Assembly (NCBI GenBank): GCA_030323885.1
Contig: CM059191.1
Location: 104,766,292 to 104,830,291, forward strand
Direction of reading: 5' to 3'
DNA length: 64,000 bases
Origin: Branchipolynoe longqiensis
Taxonomy: Eukaryota > Annelida > Polychaeta > Phyllodocida > Polynoidae
Positions within the stretch are counted from its first letter, which is position 1. Each line of letters opens with the position of its first letter. The notes beneath the pieces are model-generated. The model was not told the origin of the DNA. It saw only the letters and a list, made by a program, of their open reading frames with translations, and did no database searches. The position numbers and the translations under genes were made by a program. Below are positions 54,301 to 62,461 of the stretch, one piece after another.

Positions 54301-55263
54301 AACCACCTGAAAGTAGTGAAGTTGACTAGATAGGAAATTCTCACATTTCACAGGCTTTGTGGTTAAAAGTTTACTTTATAAGTGAATCAATGCGACATTG
54401 ATGTAGGAGATATATAAAAAAAATTCAAGCTGTACGTGATGATTTCACTTGACACCTCTTATGCGAGCACTCTGTGCGATGTATAGAACCTGCCTAAGGC
54501 ACAACTGATACAGCGATTCACAAGGAAAACTTATTGATAAAAATTATTTCTCTGAAAATGTAATTGTATTGTTCAGTCAGGACATAGTATGCTGCGTTCA
54601 GTCAGGACATGGCATGCCGAGTATATTCGCGGGGTTTCTTTACCCTTTACTGATTAAAAAAAAAGAAGAACTATCAAATTCTCTCTTGCTGGGAAATGTG
54701 TCCTAATACTGGCAGTATCTCAGGGTGGCAGCACTATATGGCCTCGGGTGTCTTTCCCCATGTGCTTAGCAGTAAACAATTGACCGGAAGTAATATTACA
54801 TTTTTCCTGTTTGGCAAGATTTTTTTGATTAAATAACTAAAAAAAATTATATTAATGGTAAAATATCTATGCAATCTTCATTCCGAGTGCTCAGATATTA
54901 TTTATTACATGTCCCGATGTCTACTTCAATCATACAGCGAGTGCGGCTTCTGGATTAGGCTAGCAGAGGATATAAGCAAAACCATATTGGCAGATCAAAT
55001 TCTATCCTCAAAACTGCTTTCCCTTTCACCCTCTCCCTGCCGTCCCTTCAGCTTGTCAATGTACATTGCTTTGACACGCCCACATTGCCACGACCCGTGC
55101 CCCTTGCTGACCCGCTTGTCTTATCTGCAGGAACCTGGTTCACGGCAGTGACGCTGCTGAGAGTGCGGGCCGGGAGATCGACCTGTGGTTCACGCCGAGC
55201 GAGCTCTCGGGCAACGCGCTGTGCAGCTGGACGCCCGTGTGCGATGCATGGGTATACGAGTGA
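42316..55263 (+). CDS. Nucleoside diphosphate kinase (NME1-4 group), four coding exons
   Basis: The enzyme moves the terminal phosphate of ATP onto other nucleoside diphosphates through a His intermediate. Exons: 42364-42489 (or from 42316), 50159-50260, 51072-51184, 55131-55263, all GT-AG with phases 0, 0 and 2, reading through as 157 residues from 42364. Seen: [65 protein letters not shown] and [20 protein letters not shown] with the catalytic His of HGSD. The end is YE. The ATG at 42364 has the better context (accATGa). An in-frame ATG at 42316 adds a hydrophobic 16-residue start ([12 protein letters not shown]), like the anchor of NME3. The C-terminus ([18 protein letters not shown]) is a few residues longer than usual. 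The introns host snoRNAs. Confidence 0.93.
43217..43420. mobile_element. TTAA MITE, partial, NME intron 1
   Basis: Left end TTAAAGTTGCATGGTACCATGG and the first ~180 bases of the long variant (compare 23907). The right end is missing. Confidence 0.7.
44165..44480 (+). repeat. Dispersed repeat (gtgagcaatcttcatacagaaaa family), two partial tandem copies
   Basis: The unit has gagcaatcttcatacagaaa, accacctagaaacaaatcgc, aaaacatgtttacca and tacggttagggttctggatt. It is about 220 bases long. Further copies lie at 46.53-46.88 and 57.45-57.80 kb, and a reverse copy at 58.19-58.30 kb. Confidence 0.82.
45215..45375 (+). repeat. Direct repeat, copy 1 (partner at 46365-46530)
   Basis: gtaacaacctaaaaacgYcc, atatcttccttaatattaga and aatcacttgggatacctat are shared with 46365-46530 at about 80% by eye. 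Each copy is followed or preceded by the gagcaatcttcatac repeat, so they are parts of one larger dispersed element. Confidence 0.8.
45465..45965 (+). repeat. Three tandem ~180-bp repeats, NME intron 1
   Basis: The phrase atcttgtacgggtgattttc (or variant) occurs at about 45566, 45748 and 45924, each preceded by attttatcaaattaaaataattcacat-type sequence split over short words. AT-rich, no coding frame. Confidence 0.82.
46365..46880 (+). repeat. Dispersed repeats: direct repeat copy 2 and gagcaatcttcatac copies
   Basis: 46365-46530 matches 45215-45375. 46530-46880 has two partial copies of the family described at 44.2 kb, including ttaggcttctggatttctat and gttccggatttctattaatt. Confidence 0.8.
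46941..46982 (+). mobile_element. SINE body fragment
   Basis: ggatagggcaaggactggtt and cagtgtcaggataatg only. Confidence 0.75.
47521..47607 (+). ncRNA. Box C/D snoRNA, family A copy 1 (NME intron 1)
   Basis: The terminal stem gctgta/tacagc closes an 87-base unit. The C box GTGATGA is at 47528-47534 and the D box CTGA at 47598-47601, each next to the stem, which is the box C/D layout. The region after the C box (cttgacacctcttatg) and the region before the D box are kept in all copies. I cannot assign a target. Confidence 0.85.
48326..48592 (+). mobile_element. tRNA-derived SINE with internal deletions, NME intron 1
   Basis: The head (atggccaaatgagtgttgg) lacks part of the tRNA stretch, and the body lacks the ggcattattaggata part. 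The tail is present. No clean target duplication. Confidence 0.88.
48842..49148 (+). mobile_element. tRNA-derived SINE with 10-bp target duplication, NME intron 1
   Basis: cgtccgtttg flanks the element at 48842-48851 and 49139-49148. Head, body and tail are present, but a piece around the gggatatcaggtcatgg phrase is deleted. Confidence 0.93.
49626..49712 (+). ncRNA. Box C/D snoRNA, family A copy 2 (NME intron 1)
   Basis: C box ATGATGA at 49633-49639, D box CTGA at 49703-49706. The 5' stem is gctgt against acagc. The flanks (gttaattctaaaagttgatt before, caaagcaattaattttaa after) are shared with copies 1 and 3, so a segment of about 230 bases was duplicated. Confidence 0.84.
49903..49989 (+). 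ncRNA. Box C/D snoRNA, family A copy 3 (NME intron 1)
   Basis: C box ATGATGA at 49910-49916, D box CTGA at 49980-49983. The stem is weakened by one change (gctgca against tacagc), and the middle reads cactaagtgcgatgg. The closest relative is copy 2, 277 bases upstream. It ends 169 bases before exon 2. Confidence 0.8.
50841..51058 (+). mobile_element. SINE without head, NME intron 2
   Basis: Diverged body and tail (aggatagggcaaggactggt, gaccttagatgttttcaagg). It ends 13 bases before exon 3, so it forms part of the region upstream of the splice acceptor. Confidence 0.82.
51515..51601 (+). ncRNA. Box C/D snoRNA, family A copy 4 (NME intron 3)
   Basis: Stem gctgta/tacagc, C box ATGATGA at 51522-51528, D box CTGA at 51592-51595. 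The guide side before the D box reads ttgcctaaaggcacaa. Confidence 0.86.
51896..51970 (+). ncRNA. Box C/D snoRNA, family B copy 1 (NME intron 3), SNORD103-like guide
   Basis: Stem ttggc/gccaa, C box GTGATGA at 51902-51908, D' box CTGA at 51925-51928, C'-like tgctgag after it, D box CTGA at 51962-51965. The guide before D' (taacttgccctct) is complementary over ten bases to the 18S phrase gagggcaagt. The fifth base upstream of D' (51920) would pair with the nucleotide I count as human 18S G601, the site guided by U103/SNORD103. The 18S sequence and numbering are from memory. Confidence 0.87.
52147..52220 (+). ncRNA. Box C/D snoRNA, family B copy 2 (NME intron 3)
   Basis: C box GTGATGA at 52153-52159, D' CTGA at 52176-52179, D CTGA at 52214-52217. 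The guide taacttgccctct is unchanged. The stem is shorter (ggc/gcc). Confidence 0.84.
52490..52576 (+). ncRNA. Box C/D snoRNA, family A copy 5 (NME intron 3)
   Basis: Stem gctgta/tacagc, C box GTGATGA at 52497-52503, D box CTGA at 52567-52570. Nearly identical to copies 4 and 6. Confidence 0.88.
52848..52923 (+). ncRNA. Box C/D snoRNA, family B copy 3 (NME intron 3)
   Basis: Stem ttggc/gccaa, C box GTGATGA at 52854-52860, D' CTGA at 52877-52880, D CTGA at 52915-52918. The D' guide is unchanged. Confidence 0.87.
53060..53127 (+). pseudogene. Degenerate family A snoRNA copy (NME intron 3)
   Basis: Only the 3' half is recognisable (atgtgcaatggttgaaacct, taaaggcac). The D box has become TTGA and the 5' stem and C box are lost, so it is probably dead. 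Confidence 0.6.
53374..53590 (+). mobile_element. tRNA-derived SINE, body deleted, NME intron 3
   Basis: Complete tRNA head (gatggccgaatgagttagag, ggttcgaactctgg) and tail, but about 130 bases of the body are missing. Confidence 0.88.
54042..54115 (+). ncRNA. Box C/D snoRNA, family B copy 4 (NME intron 3)
   Basis: C box GTGATGA at 54048-54054, D' CTGA at 54071-54074, D CTGA at 54109-54112. The D' guide is unchanged and the stem is ggc/gcc. It lies about 390 bases before family A copy 6, the same spacing as between B2 and A5. Confidence 0.85.
54249..54274 (+). repeat. Poly(C) tract, 26 bases
   Basis: Uninterrupted C run in NME intron 3, between snoRNA copies B4 and A6. A similar run of 19 C lies just after the stop codon at 55316-55334. 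Confidence 0.95.
54429..54514 (+). ncRNA. Box C/D snoRNA, family A copy 6 (NME intron 3)
   Basis: Stem gctgta/tacagc, C box GTGATGA at 54436-54442, D box CTGA at 54505-54508. One base is missing in the run before the D box (cctaaggcac). Confidence 0.87.
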
Positions 55264-55315
55264 CTCCCGCCCGCTCGCTGACTGCTGACCGAGCTTCCAG
55301 AGTTCCCAGAGCTCT

Positions 55316-55334
55316 CCCCCCCCCCCCCCCCCCC
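55316..55334 (+). repeat. Poly(C) tract, 19 bases, in the NME 3' UTR
   Basis: Lies 53 bases after the stop codon and before the polyadenylation signal, so it should be in the mRNA. Confidence 0.9.
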
Positions 55335-55389
55335 TGTATTCTCACCCTCTGCATGAAACCGGCCAAACTGTACAGTCCTCGTTAAGCTT

Positions 55390-55395
55390 AATAAA
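55390..55395 (+). other. Polyadenylation signal AATAAA of the NME gene
   Basis: gcttaataaaagtcc, 127 bases after the stop codon, gives a short 3' UTR typical of this gene family. Confidence 0.75.
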
Positions 55396-55442
55396 AGTCC
55401 TTATTGGCAACCATCGACTTGCATTTTGTGATTAGTTTAATA

Positions 55443-55497
55443 ATCCGTCCTGATATGACCTTAGATGTTGCCAGGACGTAAAACTCCAGCCAACCAA
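55443..55497 (+). mobile_element. SINE tail fragment
   Basis: ccgtcctgatatgacctta and following tail only. A similar tail remnant lies at 56190-56245, and a short head/body remnant (cagtcgagtcaaaccaatga) at about 55694-55713. Confidence 0.75.
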
Positions 55498-55799
55498 GTT
55501 TAATACAGTAAAAAAAAACCTCTAAATCAACCGACCTTGGGGTCTACTTTAAGTTGTCGGTTTAGGGAGTTAGAATATGGTTACAATGATATTGTTGGGA
55601 CCCAAATGAAGGGATCGGTATAGGGAAGTGCTCGATTAGGGCTTTACGTTAATGGATAGGCAAAGCGTGTGGAAGATCGGGAGTTTGATTCCCAGTCGAG
55701 TCAAACCAATGACGGAAGATTGATAGTAGTCTAGCCTGGCTGTTTGGGACATGGCAGCACAAGTGCTCGCTCACTGGGGTGTTGTAGTAGGATAGCCTC

Positions 55800-56180
55800 C
55801 TATATTTCGTTTAGTTACAGTCCGATAAAAGCACAGAATTGTCAACTCAAGTTGCCCAGATTTGAATCGATATATCTACATTGAGCATGTTACTGCTGAA
55901 GCCTACCCTACTGTGCTGAGTTGGTAGCTTGGTGAAATTAATTTTGAATTTGCTTTTCAAATATCTTAGCCGGTTAAAAAAAAAACAGGCTAACAATGAA
56001 TTTAATAAATATGTCGGAAGTTCGGGAAGTTGCATGGTCCTATTTTTTTCAAAACCGAAACCCTTATATAAATTTGGTTCTGCATTATCCAACTTAGATA
56101 CTAGTGCATTAGCTAAGGATTGGGAACAGCCTACAGGGATGAAAGATCGGGATTTTCCTGTAGCTATAAGTGTATACTAA
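55800..56180. mobile_element. Degraded MITE remnants
   Basis: Family phrases agtccgataaaagcacag (55819) and gttgcatggtcctattttt (56028), with tccaacttagatactagtgc, mark two eroded copies. A right end (catcggactatgcaactta) is at about 56713-56731. Confidence 0.6.
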
Positions 56181-56262
56181 TACGGTGCGCCCTTCCTGAT
56201 ATGACCTTAGATGTTGCCAGGAAGTAAAACTCCAACAACCAATCAATACGTTATTTCACGCT

Positions 56263-56570
56263 GCAGCACCATCAGCGTATAGTATTAATGCCTTCAAACA
56301 CTGCAACAGTGCCAGCGTATACCGATATGTGGTGCAAACACCGCAGCACTAGCAGTGTATAGTATTAATGCCTTCAAACAGTGCCAGCGTATACCGATAT
56401 GTGGTGCAAACACCGCAGCACTAGCAGTGTATAGTATTAATGCCTTCAAACACTGCAACAGTGCCAGCGTATACTGATATGTGGTGCAAACACTGCAGCA
56501 CTAGCAGTGTACACTACTAATACATGCTTCAAACGGCGCAGCACTCTCAGCGTATACCAATATGTATGAA
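56263..56570 (+). repeat. Minisatellite, unit ~82-94 bp, about four copies
   Basis: The words gcagcactagcagtgtat, agtattaatgccttcaaaca and gccagcgtataccgatatgt cycle four times. One unit lacks cactgcaacagt. AGC/AGT-rich, no coding frame. Confidence 0.88.
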
Positions 56571-57170
56571 ATCCGACTTCCAGGAATTTTCAGCGATTCC
56601 CTGACAATGCTAAGCCTATGGGAGAATATTCAAATTGCTTCAAAAATCAAAGCTACTCCGGTTTAATGATTACCAGATTAGAACGATCAATTTGATAAAT
56701 TTATCTAAAAAATTCATACGCCATCGGACTATGCAACTTACAATCTATTTAAAAAAAAATAATTATGTGATGTTTGTGCTGTCCATAGCATATAAGCTCG
56801 GATGATCGAGCTTGTTTTCAATGCTGGGCAGTTTTAGGTCTGTGAAGCTTTGTATAAAATAGTCCTCCCGTCGAAATGCTGGCTATAGTGATAGTTTGTT
56901 AAATTGACTTCTTATAGTCATTAGGAATATGAAATAAGTAAATTAATATCTTAGTCTGAAGTGGGTCGAATTATGCAACTAAAATTAGAAAGCCGTAACA
57001 TGCGATTCGCCGTGCCTACTTGGCTCTATCCATCAGAGTAATCTGATGAAGCCATGCCTTGACAGGTGTCGCAGTTTCAGCGCCTGGTCGTGACTTCTGC
57101 GCATGCGCGGATTTGAAGAGCGTCGTCTGCGCATGCGTCAAATTCTACCCAGTTTCAAACACCCGTGGCC

Positions 57171-57446
57171 TAATGGCTGGCGCACACCTACCGTTTGTGC
57201 GCACCCACCTACCGTTTATGATGTAAAACTGCCCGTTTCGCGCACAAAAATCGCTAGGTGTGCGCGGGGGGGCGCACACCTAGCGATTGCGATTCGCGCA
57301 TAAAACTCAGTTTTTAGTGCTAAAAGCAGCCGTTTGCGATTCGCGATTCGAAAAACGAATCGGCCCGTTTTCAGTTTTAAGCAGGTCGGGTCGGGTCGCG
57401 AGTTTTAGTGCGCGAATCGTAAACGGGAGGTGTGCGCCAGCCATTA
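57171..57446. mobile_element. GC-rich MITE, ~272 bp, TA target duplication
   Basis: Starts ATGGCTGGCGCACACCTACC and ends with AGGTGTGCGCCAGCCAT, giving inverted ends of about 24 bp. TA flanks both sides (57171-57172, 57445-57446). An inner hairpin (atcgctaggtgtgcgcg against cgcacacctagcgat) lies at about 57251-57290. Unusually CpG-rich against an AT-rich background. Confidence 0.85.
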
Positions 57447-57449
57447 GAC

Positions 57450-57800
57450 ACAAACTTGTCAATGGTCGTGAGCAATCTTCATATAGAAAAAGTGAAATAT
57501 CTCTAAAACCACACCACCTAGAAACAAATCCCTTAGTACGCATATCGAAAACATGTTTACCAAAAAGATTAGATTAAATTGATATCGTTAGGGTTTTGGA
57601 TTTCTATTAATTTTGAATAAAACTAATGTTTTGCACTGCGCGTACCGGCAAACTTCATACAGAAAAGTTAAATCTCTAAAACCACACCACCTAGAAACAA
57701 ATCGCTTGGTACACATTTAGAAAACATGTTTACCAAAAAGATTATATTAAATTAATACGGTTAGGCTTCTGGATTTCTGTTAATCTTGAATGAAATAGAG
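57450..57800 (+). repeat. Dispersed repeat, two partial copies of the gagcaatcttcatac family
   Basis: gtcgtgagcaatcttcatat, accacaccacctagaaacaa, ttagggttttggatttctat. A reverse copy is at about 58190-58300. Confidence 0.82.
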
Positions 57801-58189
57801 ACAGATAAGTGTCCACTGGCAGGGCGCTCAAACTGCAACATGCTGCAGTTTGCACGGCCTCCGAAAATCTGCGCATGCGCAGAATCCACGGCAGGGTGCT
57901 CAATCTGACCTGGCACTCAAACTGCGACACCTGGTCCAGAAAGCTTACATAGCTAACTCTCTAAGCTTACTTATTAACCGCGCACTGTTGATAATGGTTG
58001 CTCAGCATTTTGACCAGTTTCAACAATATCCTATCATAACATTTTCAAATGCATAAATCGATTTTCTTTTCCTGGATATTGTCCTAATTTGTGACCATTC
58101 CGGTGTCACAGTTTCCCTGGTACGCTGCGCATGCATCAAAATCGAACAGCATCGTCACTAACCTTATAAATTTAACAATGTTTTTGGTC

Positions 58190-58300
58190 AAGATGTTTTC
58201 AATATGTGTACCAAGCGATTTGTTTCTAGGTGGTGTGGTTTTAGAGATATTTCACTTTTTCTGTATGCTCACGGCCATTGACAATGCATTTGAGTGAAGC
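58190..58300 (-). repeat. Reverse copy of the gagcaatcttcatac repeat
   Basis: gcgatttgtttctaggtggt, gagatatttcactttttctg and ggccattgacaatgcattt are the complement of the copies at 44.2, 46.6 and 57.5 kb. Confidence 0.8.
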
Positions 58301-58479
58301 GGTCCAACAAGGGTGTGAAGATATTCAGATTTTCCGCTGGTGATCTAGTCTTGAGGAAAAACATCAGGAACGTAGGTAGGAAGGGCGGAAAGATGGATGT
58401 AAAGTGGACAGTCCCATATAGGTGTGCATAGATAGAACTAGTAAAGATCTTTTGGGGTTAAATTTTAATTTGAATAAGT

Positions 58480-58690
58480 TACACACAATTGTGTCAAAGG
58501 CAACATTTATATTTTTTTTACTTATGCGTATATAATGTTAATGAATTAATTACATGTCTTTCATAGTCATTGCAGGATTATGTGTATATAATATTAATTA
58601 TTTACATGTCTTTCATTGTCATTTATTAAGTTACACACAATTGTGTGAATTTCATAGTCATTGCAGGATTACACGTATATAATATTGTAG
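58480..58690 (+). repeat. Local repeats flanking the Ngaro-like element, left side
   Basis: Words ttacacacaattgtgt, acatgtctttcatagtcatt and gtatataatattaatt recur two to three times here, and again at 63750-63870 on the other side of the retroelement. The element therefore landed in a pre-existing AT-rich repeat. Confidence 0.75.
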
Positions 58691-58978
58691 TTCTGCACAG
58701 ACAAGGAAGACAATAATGATAATGGCTGACACGGATTTATTCAACAACAATAATAGGATAATGACATCCCAACAATTCCTCAATGTACCGTATCTGGCTG
58801 GGACTAAACGCCATACTGAGTAGAATAATAGTAATAACTTCCTAGTAAGTTTGAAAAAAAAAGGAAAAAGTATGTGTGCAGTGACCGTCTCGACAGGCAC
58901 ACCACCTCTCGCCTGGCGCGATAGCGCCATCTGGCGAGTCCAGGTGGTAACTTAGATCAGAACATATATATAGTTGTA

Positions 58979-59060
58979 TTATTTTATCTTCCGGACAAAA
59001 ACAATGAACAGTGAATATAGTTGGATGAGAAACTTCTCTGGCTGGTAACCCCGAAAGGCC
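58979..59060 (-). repeat. Split direct repeat, outer copy
   Basis: About 80 bases (attattttatcttccggac ... aaccccgaaaggcc) identical or nearly so to 59323-59403. With the inner copy it forms the B1-A2-B2 pattern at the 3' end of Ngaro-type elements. The matching A1 at the 5' end was not recognised. Confidence 0.9.
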
Positions 59061-59322
59061 CTCCGTTTAATAGCAATAGAGTAATAAGTCAGTTAGAAGT
59101 ACAGTAAAGTCAAATTTCCGACCGACTGGAGGCCGTATATCGGCTGAACCGCCTGAAGTTGCCTCCACCGGGGCGCAAATCCCTCTGATTGGCTGATCGC
59201 CTGCGGCTCAGCAAGCCTAGCCGGGGGAGCAGAGGCGGTACAGCGCCCACCCGCCACGCGGCAGGTGGGGAGGCAAGACCCTGCAGCCTAAATAATATGA
59301 GCATAACAAGTTATACAATACA

Positions 59323-59403
59323 TTATTTTATCTTCCGGACAAAAACAATGAACAGTGAATATAGTTGGATGAGAAACTTCTCTGGCTGGTAACCCCGAAA
59401 GGC
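59323..59403 (-). repeat. Split direct repeat, inner copy
   Basis: Same sequence as the outer copy, lying 26 bases after the recombinase stop codon. The ~260-base segment between the copies (59061-59322) is GC-rich near its middle. Confidence 0.9.
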
Positions 59404-59428
59404 CCAAACACACCCAAAAGGATTTTCC

Positions 59429-60136
59429 TCACCCAACCGACAGCATCACTGCTACCCTCATGTCTGACGCGAGCCTCTGCTCGATGGGGGCGCGCAAGTA
59501 GTCGAAGACAGCGTCTGATTTCCAATCCCCCCTCTCCTTTATCTCTAGAATTGACGCCCCACATTGTCTAAGAAAGGTGGCCCCACCTCTGCGCAGGCTG
59601 TGCGTTGTAAAATTCCCAGGCTGGAGACCTGCCCGGCCGCAAAGCAGTTTTAGCGATGCCAAGTAGAAACCATAGGGCAGGGCAACCGAGCCAGCGGCAC
59701 ATGGGATCCTGAACGCATTACTCTCTGGTGGCGCCAGCATATCGTCAAAGTGTCTATGCACCCAATATACGGCACACAAGGCAGGGTTCAACACAGAGGA
59801 AACCGGGATCATATGCGTTCTTTCGCGGAATTGTATTGTCTTAGATTTCCTCACCCGGACCATCATCCCCCACTTATGGAAAGTGAAGTCCGACCTGAGT
59901 ATGGAGGAGTCCGAGTCCGTTACGTGGCACTTCCTTTAGAGCGCCCTAAATGACAGCAGGATTTCAGCTGCATCCTGTTGAACTAACGGGGGACAACCAA
60001 GATCTTTTAGGTGGTTGTTCAAAGCACTCAGGTACTGCCTTATTGAGCTATAGCACATACGTCTCGCTAAGTATGACATGTACATACACACCTGGACCGG
60101 TTTGCAAGAATAAGGTGACACCGTATCTGCAAACAC
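59429..60136 (-). pseudogene. Ngaro-like tyrosine recombinase, frameshifted
   Basis: The N-terminal piece (60136-59936) has SAM-like helices (SYLARRMCYSSIRQYLSAL) ending at EILLSFRAL. The frame changes near 59936, and the second piece continues with FTFHKWG, TIQFRERTHMIPV and NPALCAVYWV. Catalytic residues follow: THSLRRGGATF (His and Arg), GDW, and Tyr in VFDYLRAP. The order fits YR retrotransposon recombinases; the first catalytic Arg should lie around the frame break. Confidence 0.88.
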
Positions 60137-60352
60137 AAGTACGCTTTTATCTGGACAGAGCGGGTTTGCTTAGTGGCGTCCGCGTAATGCGCGTCCTCGA
60201 ACGCGCCACACTCCTCCCGCAGCCTCGACCAGTCTGAATTAGCAATGGAATAGATCATGACAGCACATGGCCATTGACACATCCGCGTCTCGTACTCGTG
60301 CAATACTTTTGAATTCGTCTAGCCGACTTAGGCTATCGCAAACCACATTGAC

Positions 60353-62237
60353 CTATGTGCTGATGTAAACCACTTGGATATCAAAGTTACTTTGGATCGA
60401 TTTCCAGAAAATCAAACGTAACCAGGCCATTGTTGTTTTGTTTTTGCTTCTACCCGAATTTAGCGCCACTCTGACCTGAGTGTTGTCCGTGACGAATACC
60501 ACTGTCCTATTCTCCCATAGGTGCCCCCAGCGCCGGACCCCAGTTAGTATGGGCCAGAGCTCCAGAACATTGATGTCAGTTTTGCAACCCGCGTTTTGCG
60601 CCCCCTCAAAGTGATGGCCCAACCAGGTCTCCAAGGGTTTGCGTTAGTGAATTTGAAAGCTCCTGCGAGCCAGTCCGAATCGTGGGTAGCCCCAAAACCG
60701 AACAGGGAGGCGTCACTATAGACTGAAATTCATGGTTGGCTAGACTGGATGATTTTTGCCTTCCCGTTGAAAGTTGCCGCAAATTCCAGCCACCATTTCA
60801 GATCCATGCGGAGATCTTCACTTAGTCTCACTTTATGATCCCTGCTTTTAACCGACGCAACTAGGTCATAGACTCTGCGCGAGAAAGTGCGCCCCCCGTG
60901 TATGACCTTGCAACAGTGGGCTAGTACCCCGGCGAGGCTCTCTAGCTCTCGTTTAGTGGCTTTTCTACGGCGCAGAAATAGGTTAAGCTGGTCTTGCAAT
61001 TTACTTAGTTTATCTAGGGGGAGTCTTAGTTCCATGTTTACTGAATCTACATCGATCCCGAGAGACCGTGTCACCTGTTGGGGGAAAGTCAGCTTTTTGA
61101 AGCTTACGTAAAACCCTAGCCGGCGCAAAATCGCCACCAGCGTCAGCTGCCCCTGCCTGCACGATTCCTCTGTGCGTCCCACTACGCAAAAGTCGTCGAG
61201 GTAGTTGAGGTAGATTCTGGATGCCCCTCCCGCACCATGCATCTGACAACAAAGTCACTAATTTTGGAGAATACATAGGGGCTACTACTTAGACCCATGC
61301 ACAGTCGGTTATCCCTTAGAAAAACCGCCCCTTCCCCAAAATCCCAGGCTAAACCTTGGCGCTCTCTGCAATTGGGATGGATGTTGATAGCACGGTACGC
61401 ATTACTGATGTCAACTGTGGCGCAAAAGTCCCCCTCCTGCAGAATGTCCGTCACCGACTCGACAGAATTATAACTGAAATTTTGGCGGCAGCCCTGGGTG
61501 TGGTCGTTGACACAGTCGCCTGACGGGCTCGAGCAGTCTACTATCGCCCGGAAGTCATCATGACCTTTGGGAACCCCACCCAGGGCATGTATACAAGCAC
61601 ATGGTTCATCAACGACAGTCAGAAATTCCGCGTCAATCTCCACCTGGAGACGGCCAGACATGGCCACGCCGATATCACCATTAGTAATAGAACCATAGTT
61701 ATTTTTGTAGTAAGTGCTATCACAATCTGTATTAATGACTCTATAGCCAAAACATGCCCCGCGTAGTATATACTCCCAGTCAGGGTCTAGATCACCCCTG
61801 ACAAAACATTCAACGTAAACACGACATGGTTTTATTTGGGCACGGACACCATCAATCAAATAGACACAGTTACAGCAACCTGCTACACAATCATCGAAAA
61901 TGTCTATGAACCGTTCGCACCGTGTGCGCGTACCATCTCGGTCAATCACCACTAGTGTGCAGATCGGACTATCTACCTCCTTGTTCGTCTGATCAGGACC
62001 GATCACACGAAGCCAGTCATAGTTGCGTTCAGTAAGGTCCGGGTGCGATACCCGGAAGCGTCCCGATGTGCGCCCGCCAATTGCGGCCGCATCGATGTCA
62101 TTATATGTTCCTTGATGAGCAGTCTCAGACACGAGATCCCTGCTATGCTGCACATCCGTGATATCGTTGTAGTTGACATTGGCCCCCCCCCCCCCCCCCC
62201 CGCGCGTGCGGGTTAGGGGGCGGTTCCCCCCCGCCAC
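60353..62237 (-). pseudogene. Ngaro-like reverse transcriptase-RNase H, frameshifted
   Basis: The first frame (62237-61182) has VPKGHDDFRAIVDCSSP, CATVDISNAYRAINIHPN and CMGLSSSPYVFSKISDF. It shifts near 61210 to a frame with the catalytic YLDDFCVVG and FYVSFKKLTFP (61242-60730). After a further break, RNase H is seen (60634-60353: INVLELWPIL, VVFVTDNTQVRVAL). A poly(C) run at 62186-62202 lies in the 5' coding region and encodes a Gly run. At least two frame changes make it inactive. Confidence 0.88.
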
Positions 62238-62461
62238 CCTGTGGTGGCGTCAGTTTTGTGTGGGGACCGGCATCCCCCACCACGCTAATCCCTTCCTCAG
62301 AAGTTGGTGCCGCCATAGCCGCCATAACCGCAATCATCACGCACTTTGCTTGTTGTTCTGGCATCGCGTGTGATTTCAGCACCTTGATGCGAGCCGCTCC
62401 CAATTACCGGAGCACTGTCACCACAGCCCGCACCGTGGTCGCCGCCAACCGCCGCCTTCAG

